A stretch of DNA of 64,000 nucleotides from Chondrus crispus (GCF_000350225.1 NW_005179091.1:62001-126000), one strand, 5' to 3'; shown: positions 32,227 to 42,884, counted from the first letter of the stretch. Translations and numbers: made by a program. The notes: generated from the sequence alone by a model not told the origin.

Positions 32227-33433
32227 TTTAGTGCAAATAAACTTCAAGTATTCCAAAATCCGTTCAGGGATCCCAAGCCGTTAACCGATAGTCAACACAA
32301 TGGCAAGCCCACCCGTCTAAGAAGTTCGAGATGATTACTATGAAGTTGCACTAGGAGAAATTTGCGAACAGATATGTGAATTTATTTGGAAGAAATCCCT
32401 AACTATTCTGTCGACAAACTACCTTCAAGTGTGCAGCACCGTTCTCGTGGCACTTCAGGTGCCCGTGAGACTCAAAGACGCGATTGCAAGGGATACAACG
32501 CGGAGTCTCCTTAGCGTTGGCAACTTGAATGCGATGAGACCTAGACTGAATGTGGTCGTAAAAGGCCTTCGCACTATTGCCACTAACGCCGCACACTTTA
32601 CAATACCGCTTATACCGCGGGCACACCTTACGATTCCTCTTGCGCTCACGCTTAAACTCTTTATTCGCGAGAACAGCCGCTTTCCGAGCAGAAAGTCGAT
32701 GCGTAGTTCTCTTTATTGGTGCGGGAACAGAGCGCGGAATACGAGGAATCCTATATGGTGCGCAACTCGAGGACGGACCCGGAAGCGCGAGCCGAGGTGA
32801 AGGTTGATCCTCAGGCTCAAGCACCTCAACGGATACGACCTCCGATGTCCGAACCGTTCGACCGGTGACCAGCTTCCCAGGCGCAGAGCGCACCGGTACT
32901 AATTCCAGATCTAACACAACCCCGTAAAAACAGGTATTCACAATAAGGAATATGAAGATAATCGTCAGTAACAGATTTTGGAATTATCGCTCTTAAGAAC
33001 CACCAAAACGTGCAAAGACAATCACTTAGATGTGTAGGAAATAGAAAGAAACTCAAAACCTACTTTGCATGAGAGAACGAAGAAAAACCAAATGCGAGAT
33101 TGACGACGACGGCGGTAGCGGGAGCGGAAACGAAGACGAAGATCAAAGACAGAGACAGCAGCAAGAACCACAACAAGAACAAAAGCCAAACCAAGAACGA
33201 AGACAACGAAGACAATGGCGGCGATGACCAAAACCAATTCACACAAGAGAGCAAGAACGACAGCAGCAGCGAAAACCAAAACCAAGAACGACGGCAAGAA
33301 CGAGAGCGACAACGACAGCGAGAAGACCAGCGGAAAGAACGACGAGAAACGGCAGCGAAAACGACAGCGACAACGACGGCAGAAACAACGGAACGAGAAC
33401 GACAGACTCATGCAGTGAAACGACAGCGAGGGA
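32227..33433 (-). other. Copia-B1 leader between PBS and gag
   Basis: About 1.2 kb. From the primer site inward it holds a pyrimidine/TTCG-rich stretch (33060-33430 reads as purine-rich on the plus strand), then the zinc-finger frame (32399-33000), then the 50-nt block shared with Copia-A (32267-32316). A frame at 33022-33411 gives a low-complexity hydrophobic translation that I regard as a composition artefact. Confidence 0.75.
32399..32941 (-). CDS. Leader ORF with two U1/JAZ-like C2H2 zinc fingers (possible captured gene piece)
   Basis: 180-codon open frame lying between the Copia-B1 primer site and gag, on the element's sense strand. Zinc finger 1 uses C114, C117, H130, H136; finger 2 uses C149, C152, H165, H171. 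Both are exactly CX2CX12HX5H, the spacing of U1-like/JAZ fingers that often bind RNA or dsRNA. A basic stretch (FKRERKRNRKVCPRYKRY, ~96-113) precedes them; the N-terminal half is Pro/Ser-rich. There is no in-frame ATG: the frame opens after a TAA near 33000 and 32941 is GTG. It may use a non-AUG start, be joined by splicing, or be a captured host exon. Function unknown; RNA or nucleic-acid binding is inference. Confidence 0.6.
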   Translation of the reverse strand: MNTCFYGVVLDLELVPVRSAPGKLVTGRTVRTSEVVSVEVLEPEDQPSPRLALPGPSSSCAPYRIPRIPRSVPAPIKRTTHRLSARKAAVLANKEFKRERKRNRKVCPRYKRYCKVCGVSGNSAKAFYDHIQSRSHRIQVANAKETPRCIPCNRVFESHGHLKCHENGAAHLKVVCRQNS

Positions 33434-33447
33434 CTGGGCCCATAACC
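33434..33447 (-). other. Primer-binding site of Copia-B1
   Basis: Minus-strand GGTTATGGGCCCAG directly inside the 5' LTR; identical to Copia-A and TRIM sites. Its position defines 33448-34711 as the 5' LTR. Confidence 0.88.
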
Positions 33448-34711
33448 TAATGGTAGATTCGGAGGGGCAAGGGAAAGAAGGAAGGCAGGTTGATGTGTGT
33501 GAGTGAAGGAGTTGGTGCCGAGGTTTACTTTGAAGCCGTTTTCCTGCGATACTTATACACTTGGAGTGCTACACTATCGCCCTACTCCGACTCCCAGTAA
33601 ACCATACTCTACTATGCGCGACCAAGCGCGGTCCTCTTGTGGCCCGACCATACTGTTCGATTTCCACCTTACGAATCGATTCGTAACTATTAGCTCACAA
33701 CTATTTCTACACATTCCAAATGACTGTAAACCATGGCCCTATGCATGCAACTGTTTCACACCTTACTAATCTGCATCCAGTCATGCCAGACTTCATTGTT
33801 GTGCAACGAACAACTTGGCACTTGTCTATTTCCAACAACGCAAACGTCTTTCATATCACAATCGCCATACGTATCCTTGTTTCTCACCTTACTAATTTCG
33901 CCAAGCACTGTCAGATAATTATGGCAAGTTATAACAATGTGCATCCAGACTTTCTACACAACTCACATGAGAACACATGTAAATCACACGAGTACTGTCA
34001 TGAACTTGCATCCAACGGCGCACCATGACGAGAGCACAGTGCAACGGCGCGTGCTCACGCAAGACTCGCATACAGCGTGACGCGTAAACAGAATAATCGC
34101 ACAACTGTATTCCTCTCGCGAGAAGTACTTGTTGTACTTTTGATTCACATGTACTGTACTCGGACACGCGCAGGATCGCAAACAGTCTGACACTGTAAAA
34201 CTGTAAACCCTCATGTGCATACACCTGGATGCGTGTACATGTGTACGTACACGAATCCACCTGGCGACGTGTACATGTGTACACGGGATACATGTGTCCC
34301 GCCCGGGGGCCCCATGCAATTACCCATTACAACCATGGCAAACCACTTGAAACCCCCAAAACAACGTAATTATGGCATATACAGGCCATTTAAAGTACAT
34401 CATAAGGCCAATGACGCACACGTGGACAACACTCGACCAATAGATTTGCAGCATTAGACCTGAGGGCCAATAAAATTGCAGTATTTCCTGTGTAGTCTAT
34501 AGTGCTACGGGCCAAGGTTCCACTTGGCAAAACTATGCAAATTTGCATGACCCTCCGAGAGGCCACTTTCGTCCCTGGAACCCCAAAATCTGGGATTTTA
34601 CACGTGTCATGTCGTGATATGGGTAAGAGCGCCCGGACCGTGCAGTCATGTACACGTGTCACTCGATTTTGACCTTTTCAGATAACAGCATGTGGTCGCA
34701 CATTTTCAATA
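33448..34711 (-). repeat. 5' LTR of Copia-B1 (LTR-B copy 7)
   Basis: 1264-bp LTR-B followed (minus sense) by primer site and leader. Its outer flank is gag of element F, not the AGAAG seen at the other end, so this terminus has been exchanged with another Copia-B copy or the flank rearranged. A TATA-like TATAAGT lies at 33551-33557. Confidence 0.9.
33551..33557 (-). promoter_or_regulatory. TATA-like box, Copia-B1 5' LTR
   Basis: TATAAGT on the minus strand, about 104 bp from the LTR end; same motif class as LTR-A. Motif and position only. Confidence 0.4.
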
Positions 34712-34901
34712 GGACTTCCTCGATGTAGTCAGCTATGCGATCGAACATCGCAGCCGCTTGTCCTTCGGGGGACTCGGGGGACGGTTCGCGGTCTCGGAGA
34801 CCAGCGTCGCCGTCGCCGAACGGCGGTGATGGTGCCTGCATAGCGGCCGCCCTCGGATAGGCCGGTTCGGACCGGATCGAGGTGGCGTATTCTTGACTCA
34901 T
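34712..34901 (-). pseudogene. Element F1 gag start, truncated
   Basis: 63 codons on the minus strand from ATG (MSQEYATSIRSEPAYP ...), 76 bp after an LTR and primer site, so in gag position. It ends ...ADYIEEV where LTR-B begins. The sequence is Pro/Ser/Asp-rich and too short to assign to a superfamily. Confidence 0.6.
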
Positions 34902-34963
34902 CTCAACGCGTACGGACGCGGAGAAAAAAGAAAGTCTTCTCGGAAAGATCTCGGGATCTTCTA

Positions 34964-34976
34964 GGTCGGGAGACCA
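34964..34976 (-). other. Primer-binding site of element F1
   Basis: TGGTCTCCCGACC on the minus strand, 1 nt after the LTR. A TGG start is the usual complement of a tRNA 3' CCA end, unlike the half-tRNA sites of the copia families here. The tRNA species was not identified. Confidence 0.55.
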
Positions 34977-34977
34977 C

Positions 34978-35678
34978 TGTAGCATAAACACCCCCAGACG
35001 ACTGGAGGTGTATGCGCAGTTCGACCTGTAGACCCCGGATCGGAGAAGGGGTGAAGCGGGCCAACCTGCTACGGAACCGGGCTCGGGCCCGGGTAGCGGT
35101 GGTAGAGCGGGAGCGAGCAGGGACGCGCGCACGCACGAGCAGATCGACGCCTCAACGCCCCGGAGCAGCACTGGGTGACGTACCAGTGCTGACGGGCGGA
35201 GGCGGTTCCGTGCTCGCTCGCGTGCTGCGCGTCCACTCCGGCTCGGCTCCGACTAAACGCGTGCGAAGAGCGTAGGCGACGTTTAGAATAAGCTGGGTGG
35301 ACTGACCTTGGCGGTCGGTTGAGGACAAGCCCGTGCTTGTCTCCCTCCGCCGCCGTCGGTCCGCTCCATATTTAATATACAAAACAATCTATCATAACAC
35401 TACAGTACCGAGGTACTGTAGTGGGCTACTGTAGTGCAGGTCGGCCCGCACTGTAATACTGTCAGCTATGTCGAGGCTGACAGTACACGTATCGCCCGTG
35501 GTGCGTGCGCGCTTCGTTCGCGCGCTGTACACGTGTGCACGTGTGTGCGCGTGTCCCTTGTCCCCGTGGTGTACACGTGGACACGCGCGGTTGTACTGTA
35601 GAGCTCGACGCTCTACAGTAGCTGATCTAGTTCTTGATCTAATCTAATTCAAACCCCCAAGGGGGGGGTTATGCTACA
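34978..35678 (-). repeat. 5' LTR of element F1
   Basis: 701 bp bounded by a perfect 10-bp terminal inverted repeat (TGTAGCATAA / TTATGCTACA), each followed inward by a C or G run. It contains several TACTGTAG motifs, ACACGTGT-type palindromes and an AT-rich core-promoter-like segment near 35370-35385. A related LTR is at 39177-39791 in the opposite orientation. Shares GC-rich segments with it, including the CAAGCACGGGCTTG region. Confidence 0.8.
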
Positions 35679-36374
35679 GTCGGGGAAGAACGCGACCGAG
35701 AATGGCAATCGCACGAAGAGGAGCAACATGGCTTGGGGCGGAACGAACCGAACCCCCCGGCCGCACGAACGGAAGACAGGGGTGGTGTCTGAGCGAGAAG
35801 GGGAGCATATACGGACTCGCTCCCTGCCTCAAGATACAGAAGCTGGGCTGACGACGGTCCTGCGCTAGGGGGACGTCCCGCTCCCCCTACACGTGAAGCA
35901 CTCTGCTCCGCTCCGTACGATCGGAGGACGGAGGTGGAACTCCGCAGGGTGAACGCGACCCTCCTCAATGCAGCATTGAACATGGTCAGACGACGAGGAC
36001 GTCCTCTACTCGTGCTGTCTCCAAGCCGGCGCGACGACGAGAGTGTCCCCTACGCGAAGGCGCGAGGGTCCAACGTCCCCGCCGTGCGCGATTGCGAGAA
36101 GGAAAGGGGTCGGCACGGCCCCGGGCACTACTGAACAATAGTGTAACGCGCGACGGCGAACGCGTCCAAAGGATATGGACACCCGGCGGCAAACGAATGC
36201 TGCATACCCGAAAGCACCGTGGCCGGCACACGGTAGCCGACCATACAGATTGCCCAAGTGGCGGCAAGAACACCGCTGAGGGGGCCATGGGCCGGATGCA
36301 TAAGTACACTGCCGCGATGTGAGGCGTTGCATGGGACGACGAGGTCCCCGCGCTCGGCCTGCCCCCGTAGCAGG
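35679..36374. other. No recognisable gene
   Basis: About 700 bp of GC-rich sequence between the F1 LTR and a diverged LTR-B piece. Open frames on both strands overlap each other, are rich in Arg/Pro and show no known motif. I see no gene. Confidence 0.5.
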
Positions 36375-36518
36375 TATTGGAAATGTGCGACCACATGCTG
36401 ATATCTGAAAAGGTAAAAAATCGAGTGACACGTATACATGACTTGACGGTCCGGGCGCTTTCACCAATATCACGACATGACACGTGCAAAATCCTAGATT
36501 TTAGGGTTCCGGGTGTAG
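36375..36518 (+). repeat. LTR-B copy 8, diverged 5' fragment
   Basis: Starts TATTGGAAATGTGCGACC and follows the LTR-B start for about 144 bp (ACACGT..CATGAC, CGGTCCGGGCGCT, ATCACGACATGACACG) with many substitutions. It then breaks off after GGGTTCCGG. The most divergent LTR-B together with the right part of copy 1, so an old insertion or a sister family. Confidence 0.75.
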
Positions 36519-36537
36519 AATTACTTAGAATAGAAAA

Positions 36538-37316
36538 TTAAAGGGAATCGGACACTCCGTAGGGCTGTGCCGTCGGCAACTCTTGTTGGTTGTTGTTTGT
36601 TGGTTGTGTTGTCGCTGGACCGTTTGGACCCTGGTTCCGGCCTGACAGGCACATTGCACTACAGGAAACATGAACAGAGCTTACATCCTCTCCTTCTCCT
36701 TTCGGCACTTGTGCCGAACGATGAACTGCACAGCTAACATCCGGACGGGTATGTGTGGCCCATGCAGCTTCGGCCCGCACACTTCGATACAAGTTGAAGC
36801 TGCAGTCATCGGGCACAAGACCAACCTTCGAAAGGTAGTCTACTTGGCTAATTGTGAACTGCACGGGTGCGATGGTTTTGATAGCACATCCAAAAAATTC
36901 GAAACTGTCCCAGATGCGTTCACGAGACTCAAATTTCCTTAGTGTAGCATTGGTAAGCTCTCGGAAGCCTTGTTTCCTGCAAGCAGACTGTCGTCGACGT
37001 AGTTACCCATGCACCCCTCCGGCTGCTCGACTTCTGTGGCTGAGTCATCAGACGGCTCAACTTGAACTAAGATGAACAGAGATGGGTCACCATCAGTTGG
37101 TGTCATCTTCAAGCCATGCCTTGCATGACGATCGATGGTCACCCCCCAGTAGTCGCCACTGTCACCGTTTCCGTACAACGGTTTGCAGAGGTCAAGGGCG
37201 TCATCAGCACTCATTTCGAAAAACTGCAACTCCTTCCGCTTCGGCACAACGAATATCTGTCGCGAAAGTTCTTCATCACTCTGTAGATAGGCCTGCTTGA
37301 CATCGTGGCTGAACAC
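36538..37316 (-). pseudogene. Copia-type RT relic
   Basis: Minus strand. 36939-37316 reads FSHDVKQAYLQSDEELSRQIFV ... LCKPLYGNGDSGDYW ... GNYVDDSLLAG, the palm of a copia RT with YVDD. A frame break follows, then 36538-36864 continues with HTRPDVSCAVHRSAQV, the RT-RNase H connection. The family differs from Copia-A/B; a Copia-C relative is possible but C lacks RT here. Both ends are truncated. Confidence 0.85.
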
Positions 37317-39176
37317 CCGGGACCGGCGTCGCTACCAGATAGGGTCGATAGGGGGACAGGAGGTGAGCCCGAAGGCCGCGGGCCCGAGCCCCTGTCGTTG
37401 ACGTAGTTGGGCATCTGAGAGGAAGACCGAGCGCGGTGAGACGGGAAGAGAGTGCGTCAAGAGCAGAAAACCTCCAGCGACGCGACAGGACGGCCCGCGA
37501 CTAGCGGGAAGCGGGGCAGAGATTTTGGCGCTCGATCAGTTGACTCGCCGCCGCCGTCGTGGGTGTGAAATGGAGAAAAGGAGAAAAAATGGAGTGCCGA
37601 TTTTCACTTCGTCAGTACATTTCCAGCATATGGCGGGGCGTGCAAGCATCTAGAACCAATGTAACGCGAGAGGGGTTTCTCCCAGCCGGCAACCACCGCT
37701 TACTGTCCCTAGGGACAGTGACAGAGAGCCGCGTAGCTACGCGGCTCTCACCACTACTACATTTGCGTACGCGCCGACCGCGCCCCCCATTGCATTCCTG
37801 CTCGGGGCGGGGAGGACGCGCGACGCACCCTCGCCCCATCACGCACCACGCATGACCTCGTTTGGGAGACTTCCTCATCCCCGCCTCGCTTTAATTGCTA
37901 AGGTAAAACGCACGACACACAGGCGAGTCGATCCCGGTCTTGTACGCGCTCAAGTAGGGGCCGTACCACTGCCGGGTATCACATGGATAGCTCCGTCAAG
38001 CACCGTATGCACACGGAGGGGGATCGCTACGCCGAGCGAACCAGCGACATCAAAGGCATCAGGGGAACGCGATCAGTAAAGTCAACCCCCAACAAGCGGT
38101 CGAAGAGGCCGCTGCAGGGAGGAATCCGACAACGCCTTGATGGCGAGAGGAATTGACCGGTGGACAGCCTCCACTACTGCACGCGTGGGTAATGGAATGA
38201 GCGACGACTAGTGGAACGCTGAACGCACGAGAAGTGTACAAAACGATCTTGTCAACGCTACGCTCCCCCTGCCGTACGGGACCCAGAGCTGCCACAAAGT
38301 TGTATCGCCTTTCGCGTACCTACGTGCGGTGCGGGCAGGCCAGGAGAGGACAGCATGGGCGCCCTCTAACCGCGTATAGGGGCTATGTAGAAGGAAAAGG
38401 GTAACGAGATAAGGGCGGTACCCAGCGAGAAGTCGGTTGCCATCGAAAGGGACGACGAGGAAGCGAGTAGTGCTGAAGGGACAACCGCCGCACGAACGGA
38501 CACTCTGTCGCCACCCTCGACCTCCAGCCCCCTCGCTGTCGGCGCCGACACTGCCGTCATGACCCTTCACATACACACCATTTCTCTGTGGACGTCCGGG
38601 GACCGCGAAAAGGAACCCAGCGCGGAAGGCCACATACCCGAAAATCACGCGCGACGCCATGAACCAGGTGATAGTGCACCCGCGGGTTTAGGAACGAGAG
38701 TAAGAAAGCCTAGAGGGACGTTATTCTGAACAGGAAACGAAAACGGTCGCGTAGGGGATCGTGAAGACGGTCACCCCGCAGCCATGGAACAAAGACCTAC
38801 AGGGCCGGACTGGAGACTGCCCCAGACTGGATACGCGCGGTGGCTTAAAATGGAAACGCCCGGAAGGAAGGGGGACGATGTCCCGATGAATCGGAATCAC
38901 GATACGCGGCCGATTTTTACGCAGGGAAGAACAAAGGGGAAGGAAATCCCCCTCTCAGAACGAAATGGAAGGGACTCGCTCGTGACTGGGTTGAGGCCGG
39001 GGTGGGAAAGACAGGGTCGCGACGGCGGACGCTGCGTAGAGGCGCGCTATGGGACGCGCAAGGCAGGCTAGAACCGAGGCTCGATATAACGGACATCGAT
39101 CGCGTAGGGGAACTGAAGCACAACCCCCCCGCTCTCGGAAGAGTGAACGCAGACGTTCACGCCTAAGGGGGGGCTA
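37317..39176. other. Unassigned region with palindromes
   Basis: No gene recognised. The notable structures are adjacent perfect palindromes at 37702-37749. Near the right end a purine run (TAAGGGGGGGCTA, 39164-39176) abuts the F2 LTR as a polypurine tract would, so part of this stretch may be the internal, non-coding region of an F-type element. Open frames on both strands are Arg/Pro-rich and unsupported. Confidence 0.4.
37702..37749. repeat. Two adjacent perfect palindromes
   Basis: ACTGTCCCT/AGGGACAGT (18 bp, 37702-37719) is followed 4 bp later by GAGAGCCGCGTAG/CTACGCGGCTCTC (26 bp, 37724-37749). Both are self-complementary without loop and could extrude as cruciforms or fold as tight hairpins in RNA. 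Confidence 0.9.
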
Positions 39177-39791
39177 TGTAGCATAATCGCGAAGGTGACT
39201 ATTTACTGCTGGGGGCGGCTACTGTACACCCATGACACGTTTTACAGCGCGCGCGGCTGTAAGTACGCGCTTGCTGCTCGCTGTACACGTGTAAAGCGGG
39301 GCGATCCGGAGTAAGACGCGCGAGCTTACCGTGTAAGCCACTACATACATACTGCAGTATGTTATGATAGATTATTTACTTGTATATTAAACGACAGGGC
39401 GACCGGCGGTGGGGGGAGGAAAAGGACAAGCACGGGCTTGGTACCAGATCCTCTACCGCAGCTCTAACCCCGTCCGCTTATTCTAAACGCGTTCACTTAA
39501 CGCGAGCGCGTTAACGAAGAACTAACGCGGGTAGCGGTCGCGACACGTACGCGAGCGAGCCGGATCCGCCTCCGCCCGTCGGCGCTAGAACGCTAACTAG
39601 CGCCGACCCGGGGCGTCGAGCGCGTCGATCCACTCTAACGCGTACGCGCCAGCGTCCGCTCCCCACCGCTCTACCACGCTACCACCGCCCGCGTTCGTTC
39701 TGGTGTTCGTGTGGTTTTCTCTTTCTCGCGTTAACACAGGCCTTACGGGAACCTAGCTAAACCCCCACCGCGACCGGGGGTTTATGCTACC
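39177..39791 (+). repeat. LTR of element F2
   Basis: 615 bp starting TGTAGCATAA and ending TTATGCTACC, the F-type terminal inverted repeat with one terminal change. It shares with F1 a TTATGATAGATT...GTATATTAAA segment and the ACAAGCACGGGCTTG region. A G-run precedes it like a polypurine tract, suggesting a 3' LTR. It abuts LTR-G1 one base later. Confidence 0.65.
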
Positions 39792-39792
39792 G

Positions 39793-40375
39793 TGGGGAGT
39801 GCGCGCGCGTACCTATCAGTCGTTACGTGGTGTACGTGTGCAGTAGCACACGAGTCGTCCGTGCGGTAGGTCGTAGTGGCTACATGTGTACAGTAGCACA
39901 CATGTTGGCCGCGCGGTACTTCGTAGCCATTACGAGTGTACAGTAGTGCACACGCGTAGTGGGAGGGCCCGCACGGTAGTTAGTAATTGTGGCGCTAGTA
40001 TTTTAATTGTGTGCAGTACCCGACACGCACTAAGCGGCAAGTACTGTATCGGGACAGGTGTTCGAGGCATCCATATGAGGGGTTAAGACCTGGCACCTGT
40101 CCCCAACAACAAACTGGAACAAGCTCGCCCCCGTACATTTCGCGCCTAATCGACGAACGTTTGGTAGTTTTACCCGCGCTGGCTTCTAACCCGTTACCGT
40201 TCGCCTCCGTATACGCAGCACCGAGCGACTGCGCGTAACCGGCCAGGGGTGCCACTCCCTTTTCGCGCGCTCGTCAGTAACGGTTAATTCGCGCGACGGG
40301 CGCCCGCGTCGCGTGCTCCCTAGGCGAAGACCTCCGCCTGTCACCCAACCCAGGGACGAGAGGAGTTATCCTACA
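39793..40375 (-). repeat. LTR-G1, putative 3' LTR of element G
   Basis: 583 bp, homologous along its length to 42885-43467, which is also exactly 583 bp. On the minus strand it starts TGTAGGATAACTCC and ends CTCCCCA. It contains about four ~50-bp imperfect tandem units with GTGTACAGTAGCACAC-like cores. It is directly preceded (minus sense) by AGAGAAGGG, a possible polypurine tract that is also gag coding sequence. Confidence 0.75.
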
Positions 40376-40800
40376 CCCTTCTCTAAAATCTCCGTATCGA
40401 ACACTCTCAAGAGTCTCGAAGAATTCATTCACAAAATCCGTAAATCGGGTCTGAAGATCAGCGATCGTCATCGGTACCTTGATTCCTTTTAAGGCCTCCG
40501 CTATCACTACTGGGCCCGGTTCAGCGTCATCGTCATGTGTGCAAATGCGTCTGATGAATTGGTTTACATTCTCAGATGTCAGTTCATCGACACCAGGATT
40601 CGGAGCGAAACATCGAGTTTTCCCAGGATGTGCACGTTCTCCAATCTAGAACGTTCTATGCATACCTTTAATGATGCTGCCATCATTGAGGGCACTTCCT
40701 CGCGCTTCTCTTCCACCTAATTCTTGTAGCGTGGGTATTCTCACAAAAATGCTGAGACCTTCCTTAGATCAAAACTAGGCAGTATCGGGTGAGCGATCGC
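40376..40800 (-). pseudogene. Element G gag relic (Gypsy type)
   Basis: Minus-strand translation aligns by eye with Gag of Gypsy-H. HPILPSFDLRKVSAFL matches its HPVLRSVDPQKVAAFL, EEVPSMMAASLKV matches KEVPNMTVASFKV, and ALKGIKVPMTIADLQTRF matches ALRGVKMPMSISDPEARV. Two in-frame stops and one frameshift near 40610 break it. It stops at the LTR after YGDFREG, at the equivalent of the Gypsy-H YGNFKES. No protease or pol follows. Confidence 0.85.
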
Positions 40801-42884
40801 CTAGAACAAAGTGCTCGAAAATGTATATTTCCTCCACCTTCGTCCCGGTGTAAATCTTCCATGCTTCGTTGATCGTCCTCATGTGTACGAGTCATATTGA
40901 CCATAAAACACTCTGATATGAGCACATGCAGTTTTCAAGAGCTTGCCTGCGGGACAAACGGAAAATTCTGTAAACCTGGGTGTAATCCATGCCTTCGTGA
41001 GAATGGTAACTGTAGTGCAATGTGCCTGGCAGGCCGCGAACACAGTCCGACGGTCAAACAACAAGAAGAAAAACAGCAACAGAAACAACCACTGCCGATG
41101 GCACGTGCCATGGGCAGTGGTTGTTTCTGTTGCTGTTGCGCGTACGCGCTACGGAGCGTTCGAAACTCCCTTTCCCCTTGTGTGGGCTTGCGGCCCACGG
41201 TAGCTCAACTCCGACGGGGGGTAAGGAAAGATGCCCGGCCCGGGAGGATAATAGTGGTACAGACTTGTGAAGACTTGAGTGCTCGGCGAGTGCGGGTTGG
41301 GCTTGTGTACGAGAATGTAACCGCGGTTCGCTGGGTTGTAAGGCCAATGCTCGACGAGCGTCTTCAGCACCTTGCGTATAATTCAAGGCCTTCGACGGGG
41401 GCTCGATTAGCACTACCCGACGGGCACGTAACTATGTAGCAACGCTACGACCAACGTGTTGCCCGATGGCAAGACACCGACACTAATGCGATCCCAACGT
41501 TGGTGGTACCAACACTGTCTTGTATGATAAGACCTTCGAAGGAGGCGTCGTGGCAACAGCCTTCCGACGGAATAGGACACTGTAGCAGCGCTACGACCTA
41601 CGTGCAGCCCGATGGCAGTCACACCAACACCGGATCGGTCGCGACCGACTCCAATGGAACCAACACAATTAAGGGAAAAATAGATGTGGAGATAGAAAAG
41701 GATAGGGATAAGAGATAGAAAAGGTAAAAGGATAAAGAAAGGGGACTTCGAGCAATAGAAGATGTCGTTAGCAGCGTAGAAGTGAAGCGCGTGGCGTGAA
41801 CGGAAGCGGTCTTCGACGAAGACGAGATCTAACTCCGGCAACTCGGGTTACCTTTACTGACTTGGTGGTCAGAGGGCTAAGGTATATATCGCCCGCCGGA
41901 GCCACTACAGTAGCTCTCGGCGCTAAATCCTAAATCTAATCTAATGTTAGAAAATAAATTGGTAACTAATTAAAATTAAATAATAAATAAATATCGTGAT
42001 CCATTTCACATTTGTGTCCACCAACTCGGACTACAGTACCCAACGTTCCAGCTTCCCAAGTAGCTTATTGCACTACAGTAACCCTTTACTTTGAGCTTGC
42101 GGTGGGCTTCTTAAATTCCATTCCCGGAACATGCTAAACGAAATGACCTCTCCTGTACAAGGATAGTGCCAAGTAAAAATGCATGTAAATCTTCGGGCGT
42201 TGGCCCCTGACCACCCGCGCGCGCTGTGGCGACCACTGTCATTCACTCCTGCACTATGATCCCTTGTACCCATATACGATGAGTAAACGTCTACAAAAGG
42301 AGCCACGTACGATTTGCTAGGAATCCCATTATAATTCGGAATGCATCTCTTAAAAGTGATGCAACTAGGAGAGATGTAAGCAACCCTGGTGGACAGAGTC
42401 ATATCCGATATTGGTCATTACACTCCGCACGAGCAGGATCCAATGCAAAGGTGCATAGCAGCTCACACCGTCGCGCTTCCTTATATGTGAGCCAGTCCAA
42501 TAAGCGAGTCCCGTAGCGGGGGCGCCCCTACAATGGCGTTTATTTATTCGGGGCAAAGGTATTCCTTCTTGAAGGTAATGGAAGCGTTTCGCCGTCGAAA
42601 AATCGCAGCTAGGAAAGGATAATGCAAGCGTAAGAGTCATACACTCCCGCGAAGGCGTGAAAAGCATGATACCAAAGAAATAAGGAGGGGTACATGGTCT
42701 AGAAGAGTTGCTTTCTACGGCGTTCAGCCAGTGCGGTTATTCAAGATCGTTCTGAGCTGCTAGATGCGCTAGAGGCTGAGTCCCGAACGGACGAAATGAA
42801 GTGTGTAGTATAACGACCGACGCGCGCGGAAGTTATGAATCTGGCGGCCGGCACGGTGCACATGTGGGCGGGCGTGGCCACGCG
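40801..42884. other. Internal region of element G, no further gene recognised
   Basis: About 2.1 kb between the gag relic and LTR-G2. It contains a long hairpin at 41072-41137, two copies of a CTACGACC(A/T)ACGTG..GCCCGATGGCA segment (about 41450 and 41600), and an AT-rich patch at 41940-42000. Next to LTR-G2 (minus sense) lies GTGGCCACGCCCGCC, a candidate primer site. Confidence 0.45.
41072..41137. repeat. Long near-perfect hairpin
   Basis: A 25-bp left arm (AACAGCAACAGAAACAACCA...) pairs perfectly with its right arm ending at 41137. The centre is itself a 14-bp palindrome (ATGGCACGTGCCAT), and only one G-G mismatch separates the two parts. The whole 66 nt thus folds into one stem with almost no loop. 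Confidence 0.92.

Noticed and set aside
33022-33411. 129-codon ATG frame in the Copia-B leader as a membrane protein
   Set aside because: Hydrophobic Phe/Leu/Ser/Val repetition comes from a pyrimidine-rich TTCG-type tract; no domain structure, judged a composition artefact.
37724-37749. Palindrome as a bacterial-type terminator
   Set aside because: No gene upstream, no U-run after it, and the setting is eukaryotic.
34978-39791. F1 and F2 LTRs as the two ends of one element
   Set aside because: They are in opposite orientation and diverged, so they belong to separate insertions.
40897-41439. 180-codon frame across the hairpin
   Set aside because: Opposite-strand frames of like size exist; the Gln/Lys- and Cys/Val-rich parts are the two arms of the hairpin.
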